64,000 bases of DNA from JAGOUU01 sp964387745 (GCA_964387745.1 CAYLXL010000002.1:16305-80304); one strand, 5' to 3'. Positions 27,093 to 36,619 are shown, counted from the stretch's first letter. Notes: generated by a model not told the origin, from the letters alone. Numbers and translations: made by a program.

Positions 27093-28520
27093 TCAATGGA
27101 CAGAAACTTTTGATTGTTTCTCTTCACAAACTCTAGCGACCCTCGTAGACTTATGCACGATTACTAAAAATATAGAAAAAACTGTAAACATCAATAATTC
27201 ATAACTAAAGTAATTATCGAAATATACTTGTTCTGGCGGTATAAAACTTATAGCAAGGGTAGCAATACTAGAAAACAACCCTACTCCACATGTTAAATAT
27301 AATCCAATTTCACCGCCAGGGATTTTGAAAGGGCGCTGCAAGTGAGGATGATTCTTTCTTAGTTTAATCGCTGCTAAAAAAATAAAAATATAGCCGAAAA
27401 GTGCTAGCTGAGCGGTCAGGATGGACATAACGAAATACGCACTCGTCACGCTTGGCATAATTAAATATATTAAAGATAACGCAGTAAATGTCACACCTTG
27501 ACAAATTAGAATATTTTGCTGAACTCCATGTTTGTTTTTCTTAGCAAAAAATTTTGGCAAACAACCATCTTCAGCAGCAACTAATAATCCTTTACTGGGA
27601 CCAATCACCCACATTCCTACTGTCCCTACACTACCTAAAGCAATTAAGAAGCACATAAGGGGGAATAAATAACTCATATGCAAATAAGCAAAAAAAACTC
27701 TACAAGCATAAAACATACCACTGATTAACCCTGCTTGTAGTTGTTCCCGTGGAATAACTACTGCCACCGCTAACGACGTAGAAATAATGACAGTTAAAAT
27801 AATTACGCTAGCCCACAATAATGCTCTGGGAAAGTTTTTTTGTGGGTTGTTTATGTCTCTAGCATGATATGCAGTTATCTCTATCCCAAGTAAACTATAA
27901 ACTATAGTACTCAAAAATATCCAATTATTTGACTCTTCAACTGAAGGTAAAATAGCTTCATAGCTGAAATCGATAACGGGTTTATTACCCTGCATTAACC
28001 AATATAATCCTAGTGTTATTATAACTATAAGAGGCAAAAGTGTTCCAAAAATTGCCGTTATCCGACTTAATAAAGCCGATGCTTCAATCCCCTGCATATT
28101 AATATAGGTAATTAACCAGTAAACCAGCACAACAACTGAAAATATATAAGAGCTACTACTAGCAAGTTCTGGTGCGTATGGATAAATCAAAGCCACACCC
28201 AAAAAAGCTAAAATGGTAGGGTACCAACAAATGTTATATAACCATTGTAACCAAATTACAAATACCGCAAGATCATGTCCGAAGGCTTCTTTAATCCAAA
28301 CATACAAGCCGCCGGCGCGCGGCAGAGCACTAGATAACTCAGCTGTTACCAATGCCGAAGGAATTAGAAAAAGTAATCCAGCAGCTAAAAAATAGGATAT
28401 CAAACTATAGCCACATTGAGCGCTTAATGTTATTGACCTTAATATATCCATAGCGATGACTGTCATTAGAATAATAGTCGCCGTAGAGATTGGTTTTTTA
28501 TTTGAATTATTTTGTATCAC
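27093..28520 (-). CDS. APC-superfamily amino acid permease/antiporter
   Basis: This is a 475-residue polytopic inner membrane protein with about 12 hydrophobic helices. The first contains a typical APC start, and SSALPRAGGLYVWIKEAFG matches the conserved helix 2 segment of glutamate/GABA and arginine/agmatine-type antiporters. The substrate cannot be assigned. Such transporters are often multiplied in amino-acid-scavenging intracellular bacteria. It is a single gene, in the same direction as the sugar transferase 191 bp upstream. Confidence 0.88.
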   Translation of the reverse strand: MIQNNSNKKPISTATIILMTVIAMDILRSITLSAQCGYSLISYFLAAGLLFLIPSALVTAELSSALPRAGGLYVWIKEAFGHDLAVFVIWLQWLYNICWYPTILAFLGVALIYPYAPELASSSSYIFSVVVLVYWLITYINMQGIEASALLSRITAIFGTLLPLIVIITLGLYWLMQGNKPVIDFSYEAILPSVEESNNWIFLSTIVYSLLGIEITAYHARDINNPQKNFPRALLWASVIILTVIISTSLAVAVVIPREQLQAGLISGMFYACRVFFAYLHMSYLFPLMCFLIALGSVGTVGMWVIGPSKGLLVAAEDGCLPKFFAKKNKHGVQQNILICQGVTFTALSLIYLIMPSVTSAYFVMSILTAQLALFGYIFIFLAAIKLRKNHPHLQRPFKIPGGEIGLYLTCGVGLFSSIATLAISFIPPEQVYFDNYFSYELLMFTVFSIFLVIVHKSTRVARVCEEKQSKVSVH

Positions 28521-28711
28521 AAACTCACCCTTTTGAACCAGAGATTATTTTACAATATAAAAATAATAAAAAATATTATTTCTTTAACCAATGGCTCTTA
28601 AAAGAACAAATAACAGAAGTTGCACTCGGATTTGTCAATCCCGTGAAGAGAGAAGCGAACAGCCAGGATCTATCTTTCACAAGCACATGATTTATAGATA
28701 GATCTCTGCTC
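28521..28711. other. 191-bp spacer with an imperfect hairpin
   Basis: The spacer lies between the sugar transferase stop and the permease start. It contains an inverted repeat GATCTATCT/AGATAGATC (near 28668-28703) with a loop of about 20 nt, just after the transferase stop. There is no T-run. The rest is unremarkable, and an open frame on the plus strand here has no coding character. Confidence 0.4.
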
Positions 28712-30205
28712 TTATGCTTCACATTTCGGCTGGGGTGAAAATCTTTGAGCTTGTAAAGAAACTTCTGTCATCTCAAATCTTGGCTTAATAAAATTACTTT
28801 TATTAAACAAAACAAATACTGTCTGTATCAGCACTAATATATCTAATAAACAACTCCGCTTTTTGATATAAAATAAATCATATTCGAGTTGTTGTTTAAT
28901 TACAGAGATATTATTCTGGTTTAATGCTTCATCGTAAATTTTTTCATCATAACCCCAAGCAATTAAACCCGGCTTGACAGCAAAACGTTGTTTATAATAC
29001 CAAATTTTGGCAGACAGACCATCTAGCTTTTCTGGTGAAACAACTTGCGGCCCCACAAAACTAATTTGGCTTTTAATTATATTTAGAAGAACAGGAGAAT
29101 TTTCTAAATGTAATTTATTGATTAACTTACCAATAAGGCTTGGGTTGTTTTTCTTATTGAGGCAATTAAAACTATAGAGTGAAAAGGGCTTACTATGTAA
29201 ACCTGTCACCAAAGTTTTATTAAATATCTTACCTTTGCGACCGAGGCTTAGCTTTAATAAAATCACGATAGTCAGCAGCAATGGCGCTAATAATAATAAA
29301 CATAGGCAGGCTATGCTTTTATCTAACATTGTTTTATTTAAAATTTGCTGTTTGCTCTGAAATAATTGATTAGTATAAATAACCCAGCTTGGATCTAAGA
29401 TATCAAGCTGTTGTCTACCTAATTCCTGCTCATAAAATTCCATTAATTCCATAACAACAATACCATTTTGTTTACACTCAAGTAATTGCGTCATTGGAAA
29501 GTTGCTGCGCCTGTCATCAACTGCAACAACAATCGAATTTATATTATTTTCTAAACAATAGTTTAATAAATTATTGCCAGTTTTAGTGATCATAACTAAA
29601 TCTATAATGTCCTCACGTGATAAACGTTCACGCTCTCCCAATTTATGTACATAACCAACTACCACCGTCTGTAATTCTACAACTTTTTCTAATGATTGTT
29701 TTAATTGCAGAGCCTTATTGCCTGTCCCCAAAATCACTGTGCGAGATTTAGTAGCAGTAGGCTTTGTACTTACTGCAAAAATAATCCTATTAATCACAAA
29801 AAATATATAAGAATACGTTACACTTGCCAACCATACGTACCTACCGACATCTAGCATCGCAAACCAATATGAAATATTGTTTAATACAACAAGTAACAAT
29901 GTCATTCCAAGGAGCCCGCGAAGATACTGTTCTTGTAAATATAGATTCATATAGTTTTGATAAAGCCCAACCAAAGAATTACACAGACAAGCGATAACCC
30001 CGTAACTCAATGCAATGATTATCAGATCTAATAAATAGCTACCTTGATTAAATCCAATGTAATTAAATATTACCCAGTTCGAATTAGTGATAACAGCTAA
30101 TATAAACGACAGAATATAGAGAGTGTACTCTACACTCAATAACTTGAATAATTGTTTACCGGTATAAAACCGATAGTCTTGAATAGCGATCATTTTTTTC
30201 CCCAT
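28712..30205 (-). CDS. WcaJ/PssY-like polyprenyl-phosphate sugar transferase, active-site motifs degenerate
   Basis: The 497-residue layout is typical of polyisoprenyl-phosphate hexose-1-phosphate transferases. N-terminal membrane helices (about 20-150) are followed by a nucleotide-binding-like domain with VILGTGNKALQL, then a membrane-hairpin helix near 305-330 and the bacterial sugar transferase domain (to about 470). The family's QxRxG, KFRSM and DExPQ motifs are replaced here. The last reads ENSPV before LLNIIKSQISFVGP. VKPGLIAWG is kept. It is therefore either a strongly diverged or an inactive transferase. No other glycan genes are adjacent. Confidence 0.8.
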   Translation of the reverse strand: MGKKMIAIQDYRFYTGKQLFKLLSVEYTLYILSFILAVITNSNWVIFNYIGFNQGSYLLDLIIIALSYGVIACLCNSLVGLYQNYMNLYLQEQYLRGLLGMTLLLVVLNNISYWFAMLDVGRYVWLASVTYSYIFFVINRIIFAVSTKPTATKSRTVILGTGNKALQLKQSLEKVVELQTVVVGYVHKLGERERLSREDIIDLVMITKTGNNLLNYCLENNINSIVVAVDDRRSNFPMTQLLECKQNGIVVMELMEFYEQELGRQQLDILDPSWVIYTNQLFQSKQQILNKTMLDKSIACLCLLLLAPLLLTIVILLKLSLGRKGKIFNKTLVTGLHSKPFSLYSFNCLNKKNNPSLIGKLINKLHLENSPVLLNIIKSQISFVGPQVVSPEKLDGLSAKIWYYKQRFAVKPGLIAWGYDEKIYDEALNQNNISVIKQQLEYDLFYIKKRSCLLDILVLIQTVFVLFNKSNFIKPRFEMTEVSLQAQRFSPQPKCEA

Positions 30206-30283
30206 ATAGCTTTATGCACATAATTATTTCTAGTAAATCAAAGGATTTGTCTTTATAATTTACTAAAAATTTTATTACTTAAT

Positions 30284-31285
30284 ATGCAATCAAAAACTGC
30301 TGTTTTACTTGTAAATCTTGGAACTCCAACATCAACTTCACTCAAAGCAGTGCGAGTTTTCTTACGCGAATTTTTGCTGGATCCTCGCGTCATAGACTTA
30401 CCCGCGCCTATACGCAACATTTTAGTGAATTGTTTTATAGTCCCTTTTAGAGGATTTAAAACAGCCCAAGCTTATCGAGAGATCTGGACTAATGAAGGCT
30501 CACCCCTATTAGTCAATTCACGTAAATTACAACAAAAACTTAACAAAAATTTAAACAACAAGAATTCTCATTCTCACCAAGCTGATTCATCTACTGAAAA
30601 CACAACTTATGATGTATTGTTAGCCATGCGCTATGGACAACCTACACTTAAAAGCATTATGGATCAACTTGAACATAACAACTATACCCGTATAATCATT
30701 CTACCGCTCTTCCCGCAGTATGCATCAGCGACAAGCGGCTCGGCCCTTGAGAAATCTCTTAAATATTTATCTGACTTTAGATATTTTCCTGAAATTTGTT
30801 GTATCAATGAATTTTATTTGAATTCTGGCTATCTTCAAAGCGTTGCAGCTATTCTAAAAAAACATTTAACTGCAAATCAGCATGTTTTATTTAGTTATCA
30901 TGGTCTTCCTGAAAGACAAGCTAAACAAACGGGCTATAGCGAACAATGTTATGCAACTACTAAAGGAATTGTAGAAGTCCTGCAGTTAAGCAAAGAAAAT
31001 TACTCAACTAGTTTCCAATCTCGCCTGGGTAAATTACCGTGGACTGGGCCTTATACTGTCGACATTATAAAAGATTTACGCAAGAGAAATATAAAAGATC
31101 TTTTAGTTGTTTGTCCATCATTTGTTACTGATTGTTTAGAAACACTAGAAGAAATTGGCGTTCAATTAACAGAAGAATGGTTAGAGCTTGGTGGTACATC
31201 TTTAAAACTAGTCCCCTGCCTTAATGACGATGATCATTGGGTAGAATCTTTAGCTCAGTTAATAAAAACTAAATTTACTGCATAA
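30284..31285 (+). CDS. hemH: Ferrochelatase
   Basis: Ferrochelatase inserts Fe2+ into protoporphyrin IX, the last step of haem synthesis. The N-terminal LLVNLGTPTS, the catalytic His in LFSYHGLPERQ, WTGPYTVD and the C-terminal CPSFVTDCLETLEEI (conserved Glu) are all present. Length 333 is normal. A short hydrophilic insert rich in Asn/Ser/His sits near residues 88-107. The gene is divergent from the sugar transferase across 78 bp. Confidence 0.97.
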   Translation: MQSKTAVLLVNLGTPTSTSLKAVRVFLREFLLDPRVIDLPAPIRNILVNCFIVPFRGFKTAQAYREIWTNEGSPLLVNSRKLQQKLNKNLNNKNSHSHQADSSTENTTYDVLLAMRYGQPTLKSIMDQLEHNNYTRIIILPLFPQYASATSGSALEKSLKYLSDFRYFPEICCINEFYLNSGYLQSVAAILKKHLTANQHVLFSYHGLPERQAKQTGYSEQCYATTKGIVEVLQLSKENYSTSFQSRLGKLPWTGPYTVDIIKDLRKRNIKDLLVVCPSFVTDCLETLEEIGVQLTEEWLELGGTSLKLVPCLNDDDHWVESLAQLIKTKFTA

Positions 31286-31379
31286 CAAGTTTTCAGCTTG
31301 TATGTTTTAATGCCCATGATATATTTATAACTGTAGTTATAGTGAATTTAATGCATCTAATCATACAGGAGTTAATATC

Positions 31380-31511
31380 ATGGCTGGTAATAAAACAAAC
31401 ACACCTAGCAATCCAGGTAAACCAGGTCAACCAGGCGGTAAGCATGGTCAACCAAGTGGTAAACCAGGACAAGGCAACCCAGGCGCAGGCAAAACTGGCG
31501 GTAAAAAGTAA
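31380..31511 (+). CDS. 43-residue Gly/Pro/Lys-rich mini-protein
   Basis: ATG 31380 follows an AGGAG Shine-Dalgarno at 31368-31372, and the frame ends at TAA 31509-31511 just before a terminator. The product is built of Pro-Gly-Lys/Gln-type triplets (NPGKPGQPGGKHGQP and onward) and ends KTGGKK. It has no hydrophobic residues apart from the initiator Met and two Ala. It is collagen-like and strongly basic, with no signal peptide. Function is unknown. The clear ribosome site and dedicated terminator argue for a real gene. Confidence 0.75.
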   Translation: MAGNKTNTPSNPGKPGQPGGKHGQPSGKPGQGNPGAGKTGGKK

Positions 31512-31518
31512 TTTGTAC

Positions 31519-31550
31519 AAGCCGGGAAATTAATTTTCCTGGCTTGATTT
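31519..31550 (+). terminator. Terminator after the mini-protein
   Basis: The stem AAGCCGGGAAA (31519-31529) pairs with TTTCCTGGCTT (31535-31545), 11 bp with one G-U pair, a 5-nt loop and a T-rich tail. It starts 8 bases after the stop codon. Confidence 0.8.
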
Positions 31551-31680
31551 AATTAAACATCCTCATCGTAGATAAAAACTCATAAATATTCTTAGCAACT
31601 ATTATCATTTTGATTGTATACTAAGCAACAATTAATTATTATCTGTACACATATAGCACCATAGTTCTTGTGTAGTCATC

Positions 31681-33216
31681 ATGCCTCAATGGATTAGAAG
31701 TTTTTTTACATCTACTGACAATAGTCTGCCTCCACCTTATTGGCTCGACTCTTCTGAATTTAAAGAGTCTCCTACTCTACAACGATTACACACCAAGTGG
31801 TTGCATGAAAAACCTAAGTTAAGCTTTTGGACCTGGATAAAAAATAATCACTCAGCTTTTTATGCAAATCCTAATAATCAAAAACTTTTGGCATCAAAAA
31901 AAATTAGAAATCAATACCTAAAATCCATTATATTAAAAGCGGCCTCTTTTTATCGAAACACAAAAAAAGCTGGGGTTTCACATTCATTCTGGCTTGAAGC
32001 CATGGATCCAAAACACAGAAATATTTTTTTCCTACAAAATATCTCTACAGTTTGGCTAAAAGACACTAAATCAAAATTAAATTTATGGCAATGGCTAGAC
32101 AGCAAGAAACTTGATGACATACGAACCGAGTATTTATCAAACTATGGGCGCCAAGAATATTTATTACGATATGACACACAAAATGGCCTTATCTACCGTG
32201 GCACAGAAAAACAACCTTTTGATACTTCTATTTTAGATACCGATGATAATCAAGCAATGTTCGTGATGGATTTGTATCATAATGTTTATGTCAGAGAATG
32301 TAACAGGTCAAGATTCAAACATTCGTCATTTTTATCTGGAAAACAAGTGATAGCCGCTGGTATGATCAAAATCATATCAGGTAAAATTCATACAATTGAT
32401 GATGATAGTGGTCATTATAGAGTTGAAGCTATACATCTAGAAAATGCACTGCAATATATTCCAAAATCCGTTCTTATTGACGGTTGCATCGTCAGGTCCC
32501 GCACCGCCTATCACTACTGGGGTGTACCTGTAAAAGTAATTGTGCCCGCTATCGGAAAAACACCAACAGAAATGATAAATATATTATTGAGCTTGCTAGC
32601 GGATCTGCTAAAACAAAATGATAAAACATACACTTTTTTGCGTTTTACAAGAATAGCTCACCCAACGAGCAGGCAAATGCATGAATTACGAAAATCATTT
32701 ATTGTATTACAAGATAAGGCTCAAAATTACATCTCCAACCCTAATCAAATAAACTATGATAAGCTTAGTAACCATGCGTTTCTTTTGATAAGCGCAATTA
32801 TTAGAAGTTATAATCAAGCACTGCGTAATTTGACATTGAAAGATTTAATGTTAAATGCAACAACTAATGCTGTCTCCTATGTCTCATGCTACATAGAATA
32901 TATTTTCACTTTTATCTTGGTTAGACAGTCTCTGGCTACTGCTAAATTTAACAAAGGCAAGGATGATTTGATCGAAAGTATAAGTATCTTCAAACTATAT
33001 TGTATAGAGCTATTAAAATCTTGTGATGAGAAACACAAAGTTGCATTATCGAGCACTAAAATGCAAGAACCTGTAACGATAACAAGAAACCCAACCACTA
33101 CATTATTTTCGATTAGAACCCCTATGGCTAAATTGAGCCCATCACTTAGTATTTTTGATACTATGCATAGCGATCGGCCTGCTCTAAGCGCCTTATCAAT
33201 TGAGCCGAACCAATAA
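31681..33216 (+). CDS. Unknown 511-residue protein with SGHY-type motif, candidate effector
   Basis: I recognise no enzyme family. Residues 1-140 are helical and Trp-rich (WLHEKPKLSFWTWIKNN, FWLEAMDP, KLNLWQWLDSKK), with a repeated W-x-W-(I/L) pattern. Residues about 205-255 carry a segment of the form KHSSFLSG, then AAGMIKIISGKIHTI, then DDSGHYR. I recall this general pattern from secreted proteins of Legionella and other host-associated bacteria (memory only, not searched). The C-terminal half is helical with a Ser/Thr/Pro-rich tail. There is no signal peptide. It lies 41 bp before the sulfatase and may share its transcript. Confidence 0.6.
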   Translation: MPQWIRSFFTSTDNSLPPPYWLDSSEFKESPTLQRLHTKWLHEKPKLSFWTWIKNNHSAFYANPNNQKLLASKKIRNQYLKSIILKAASFYRNTKKAGVSHSFWLEAMDPKHRNIFFLQNISTVWLKDTKSKLNLWQWLDSKKLDDIRTEYLSNYGRQEYLLRYDTQNGLIYRGTEKQPFDTSILDTDDNQAMFVMDLYHNVYVRECNRSRFKHSSFLSGKQVIAAGMIKIISGKIHTIDDDSGHYRVEAIHLENALQYIPKSVLIDGCIVRSRTAYHYWGVPVKVIVPAIGKTPTEMINILLSLLADLLKQNDKTYTFLRFTRIAHPTSRQMHELRKSFIVLQDKAQNYISNPNQINYDKLSNHAFLLISAIIRSYNQALRNLTLKDLMLNATTNAVSYVSCYIEYIFTFILVRQSLATAKFNKGKDDLIESISIFKLYCIELLKSCDEKHKVALSSTKMQEPVTITRNPTTTLFSIRTPMAKLSPSLSIFDTMHSDRPALSALSIEPNQ

Positions 33217-33257
33217 GATAGTTATACTGTTTAGCAAAATATTATTTAGGAAGTTTT

Positions 33258-35216
33258 ATGTCCCTACTGAAATCTCGAATTAATTCATTATTCCGTACAT
33301 CTATAGCTAATATACCAGTGAATTTATCCACTGTTATTGCCAGAGCTTTCGTTTTCTCTGCTATCCTAACTCTTCTGTATTGCCGGCTAATCATCTGGAG
33401 ATCTTTTGCAGATACTAATAGTAGCTTATTTTGGAACCTAGTCTCTATTTTAGCATTCTCTTGGCAAGATTTTATTGTGTTAATTTTGTTAGCAGGGTGC
33501 GCTTGGATTCTTGAAAAACGACGTTCCTCTTGGCAGTATTCGATCATCATAATGTTACTAGCATTACTTGTGATGTTTGTGACTGTCGCAAACGTATATG
33601 CTATGCATATTGTTGGCAGCCCACTCGATAGCTCTTGGTTAGGTGAACTTAATTTGCGCGATGCCGGCACTACCTGGCCAATGATCACTACGTATATTTC
33701 TGCTAGCATGAAGAAATTAGCAGTTATCAGCTTTATTATTGTACCACTGATCTGTCTAATCATCTCCAGGTTCCTTGTCAAACGATTGACAGCTTGTCTA
33801 ATACTATTATTTGTAGGGGCTTTTGCTGCATTTATTTGCCAATTAGCGATTGGCGCGGCAAGCCTACCCGCAGAAAAACGTTTTACATTTACTAACCCAG
33901 TTTTTACTGAGTTGCATAATCTTGTGTCGCCATCGAAGAACCTGAAATATCTCAACGGCAAAGTTAAAACACAAGCCACTATTAACAAACCTTCCTACCA
34001 ACAGCAACCAGTGCATGCAGCAACTTTTGACTGTTGTCGCGACCAGAACATTGTATTTATCACTATTGATACCGTACCACAAAAAGCAATCGAACGAGCG
34101 CTATCTACAAATACGACATCGAAGTATCCTAATCTATCTGAGTTATTCAATAATGGTATTGTTTTCAAAAATTTTTATGCAAATTTTCCATTATCAGCCC
34201 AGTCTATGGGATCCATGGCGACAAGTGTGCATCCTAGTTTCTCACCTGTTTTAACAACCATGGAAGAACTGCAAGATAAAGAAGTTGAGATTTTGTCATC
34301 TGTACTTTCACATCATGGGTACCATAATGCTCTTTTTATGAGTGGTCAGCTTAAATATGCAGGAGCTTATGCAATGATGAAAGGTAGGGGTTTTGATACT
34401 ATCATAGATAGTGATACCATCAAGTGCAACACTGATGATAACGAAGCTATGGCACTTTATGCGCATCTGGGTGATGATTGCACTGCGCAAGCGGCTTCGC
34501 GCTGGATTAATGATCATGGTAACAAAAAATTCTTTCTTTGGGTGTGGTTCACTAATCCACACTCTCCTTATTTTGTTCGTGCAAGAGCAAAGACTGGTGG
34601 AACATTAGGGTCCGCAGAACAACACATGGCTGCTCTTGCAGAAACAGACACTGCTATAGGTGTCTTACGTAATAAGCTAAAAACCAAAAGGATCTTAGAT
34701 AAAACAATATTCGTTATTGTTGGTGATCATGGTGAAGCATTTGGTGAGCATGGGCAACTTAATCATGGCTCCTCAGTTTACGAAGAACAAGTACATGTAC
34801 CATTAGTCTTTTCGGGCGGTAATTTACCTAGTCACTCTCAGCAATTATATACTATTGGGAGTATGGTTGATCTTGCACCAAGCATTTTAGATATTGTCGG
34901 CATTTCATCACCAACAGGCTGGCAAGGCCGAAGTCTATTTGCTAAAGATCATCCTAATCAGGCATTTTTTGCTAGTCGACGTAGCGGTAAAATGGTTGGA
35001 TTACGAGTTGGTAATATCAAATATATTCTATCAAATCTTGAGGAAGGTATTATAGCTTATAACCTAGAGAAAGATCCGGGTGAACAAAAACCATTCCGCT
35101 TAGATACTGATACTGAGAAAAAAATTATGACCAAAATTTCAGGTTATGTTGCCTATAGAAAAGCTATGAGATGGCCAACTAAAGCAACCAATTCTAATGA
35201 AATAAGAGCTGCATGA
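33258..35216 (+). CDS. LTA-synthase-like inner membrane sulfatase-family transferase
   Basis: This is a 652-residue protein. About five N-terminal membrane helices (to residue about 205) are followed by a periplasmic alkaline-phosphatase-fold domain. Metal-site motifs are FITIDTVPQ, FPLSAQSMGSMATS (candidate Ser/Thr nucleophile) and VGDHGEAFGEHGQLNHGSS. The Cys/Ser-x-Pro-x-Arg signature of true sulfatases is not seen. The architecture is that of LtaS, OpgB and phosphoethanolamine transferases, so transfer of a phospho-group to an envelope glycan or lipid is likely. The substrate is unknown. An AGGAAG Shine-Dalgarno precedes the start. Confidence 0.82.
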   Translation: MSLLKSRINSLFRTSIANIPVNLSTVIARAFVFSAILTLLYCRLIIWRSFADTNSSLFWNLVSILAFSWQDFIVLILLAGCAWILEKRRSSWQYSIIIMLLALLVMFVTVANVYAMHIVGSPLDSSWLGELNLRDAGTTWPMITTYISASMKKLAVISFIIVPLICLIISRFLVKRLTACLILLFVGAFAAFICQLAIGAASLPAEKRFTFTNPVFTELHNLVSPSKNLKYLNGKVKTQATINKPSYQQQPVHAATFDCCRDQNIVFITIDTVPQKAIERALSTNTTSKYPNLSELFNNGIVFKNFYANFPLSAQSMGSMATSVHPSFSPVLTTMEELQDKEVEILSSVLSHHGYHNALFMSGQLKYAGAYAMMKGRGFDTIIDSDTIKCNTDDNEAMALYAHLGDDCTAQAASRWINDHGNKKFFLWVWFTNPHSPYFVRARAKTGGTLGSAEQHMAALAETDTAIGVLRNKLKTKRILDKTIFVIVGDHGEAFGEHGQLNHGSSVYEEQVHVPLVFSGGNLPSHSQQLYTIGSMVDLAPSILDIVGISSPTGWQGRSLFAKDHPNQAFFASRRSGKMVGLRVGNIKYILSNLEEGIIAYNLEKDPGEQKPFRLDTDTEKKIMTKISGYVAYRKAMRWPTKATNSNEIRAA

Positions 35217-35257
35217 ACAATTATTTTATCTAAAACAAATCACAAATACTCAATAAG

Positions 35258-35402
35258 TACGTAATTATTCACGCTCTTTAAGTTGAACGGATTACTTCTT
35301 CCCCTTGGGGAAGTACCTGAGCGAAGTGAAGGGGATGGGGTAAATCTTGAGTACCTCTACGGACGTGAACAATACGATCAACTTAAGAGATTATGTCACG
35401 TA
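35258..35402. repeat. Inverted-repeat element with internal hairpin, MITE-like
   Basis: Imperfect inverted ends TACGT...CTCTTTAAGTTGAACG (from 35258) and CGATCAACTTAAGAG...ACGTA (to 35402) enclose about 90 bp. The interior is GC-richer and contains the palindrome CTTCCCCTTGGGGAAG (35297-35312), followed by GAAGGGGATGGGG. It lies between two convergent genes (sulfatase and methyltransferase), so it may also act as a two-way terminator. No coding potential is seen in 35217-35437. Confidence 0.55.
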
Positions 35403-35437
35403 AAAAAACATGTATTTCCGCACAAAACTCAAACACT

Positions 35438-36406
35438 TTATTGAGTAATTTTTTTACATTCTAAAGCAAACATCAAATCAGTCAGTTCATGCACAGCCCT
35501 AACTTCTAAATTGGCCTTAGCTAGCAAAGCCTTAAAATTATCCAAGGATCTTTCCTTGCCAGCTAATATGGTTAAGAGATATAAATCAATCGATGATAGT
35601 AATTTCGCATTTTTACTGACATCTAATAAGCCTTCAAAAATGAACAATCTAGCATCTACGCCCATTGAACTCTCGACATTTTTTAATATTAACTCTGCCT
35701 GCTGATCATTCCAATCATGTAATATTCTTTTCAGAATATAATCATTAGCTTTAATATTCACTTCATCAAAAAAACTTCCGACAACTTTACTAGCATTTTG
35801 ATAAATAAGCTTATTTTCAACGTTAGGCAAATCAAAAAGAATAGCTCCTGTAACTTTCGGATGCTTCGATAGAATTTCATTCAATAACTGACCATTACCT
35901 CCACCAATATCAGCTACGATGCCATTAAAACTTATACTTTTCGCTATTATGGCGTCTTCTTGCCTTGAAATAATCAACATGGCTTCATCGAATCTTTTTG
36001 ATAATTTCATATCACTCTTTAAAGATGAGAAGTAATCTGTTTGATAAAGCTGATTAAATGAAGCCTTACCTGTTCTGATTGAATGTGTTAAATTACCTAA
36101 TGAATTCCACCTGGATTCATCATCATGCAGCAAAAACGGTTTAATAGTATTAGGATGAGTAGCAACCATGGTCTCAGAAAAATCTGTATTAACATAAAAA
36201 TTATCTTCTGATTTATAAAAAACTTGATTTAAGCAAAGCAGATTCATTAGCCTAGTCAAGGCATCTTGATTTGTCCCAGTAAGCTCACAAAGCTCTTTAA
36301 TTTGCATAGACCTCTCGGCAAGAGCATCCGCCAAATCTAAGTCGCAGGCAACATATAAGGCTCGAGATAGAACAACAGTTTCTAAAATTTTAAAAATATT
36401 TATCAT
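35438..36406 (-). CDS. SAM-dependent O-methyltransferase, plant/actinobacterial-type fold
   Basis: This is a 322-residue protein. The N-terminal winged-helix dimerisation domain (residues 1-90, DLADALAERSMQIKELCELTG) precedes a class I methyltransferase domain with the SAM motif VADIGGGNGQLLNEIL (about 165-180). The conserved ILKRILHDWNDQQAELILKN contains the catalytic His of the O-methyltransferase family. Such enzymes act on phenolic or secondary-metabolite hydroxyls. The substrate is unknown and no biosynthetic cluster is adjacent. Confidence 0.85.
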   Translation of the reverse strand: MINIFKILETVVLSRALYVACDLDLADALAERSMQIKELCELTGTNQDALTRLMNLLCLNQVFYKSEDNFYVNTDFSETMVATHPNTIKPFLLHDDESRWNSLGNLTHSIRTGKASFNQLYQTDYFSSLKSDMKLSKRFDEAMLIISRQEDAIIAKSISFNGIVADIGGGNGQLLNEILSKHPKVTGAILFDLPNVENKLIYQNASKVVGSFFDEVNIKANDYILKRILHDWNDQQAELILKNVESSMGVDARLFIFEGLLDVSKNAKLLSSIDLYLLTILAGKERSLDNFKALLAKANLEVRAVHELTDLMFALECKKITQ

Positions 36407-36543
36407 AATAATTCATCAGTAGTTTTATTTTTTAGAGAATAATAACGCTAACTACTCGACAAGATAGATCAAAGCAATCCTAGTTTTTTGGAATAGATAT
36501 ATGAACTGAAGCTTGATACGCCAACCTAACCTGTTGATTAAAT
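36407..36543. other. Spacer between methyltransferase and tRNA-Glu
   Basis: This AT-rich spacer of about 137 bp holds no open frame or RNA that I recognise. It should contain the methyltransferase promoter and the 3' end of the tRNA transcript. Confidence 0.3.
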
Positions 36544-36619
36544 TGGCGTCCCCAAGGGGATTCGAACCCCTGTTGCCGCCGTGAAAGGGCAGTGTCCTAG
36601 GCCTCTAGACGATGGGGAC
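36544..36619 (-). tRNA. tRNA-Glu (anticodon TTC)
   Basis: The 76-nt cloverleaf with encoded CCA starts GTCCCC and ends GGGGACGCCA. The anticodon loop CTTTCAC gives TTC. The T-arm AGGGGTTCGAATCCCCT is perfect. It closely matches E. coli tRNA-Glu. It follows tRNA-Ala in the same transcript. Confidence 0.97.

Noticed and set aside
28490..28690. 66-codon plus-strand frame between permease and sugar transferase
   Set aside because: It overlaps the permease start on the opposite strand, has no ribosome site and no recognisable protein features.
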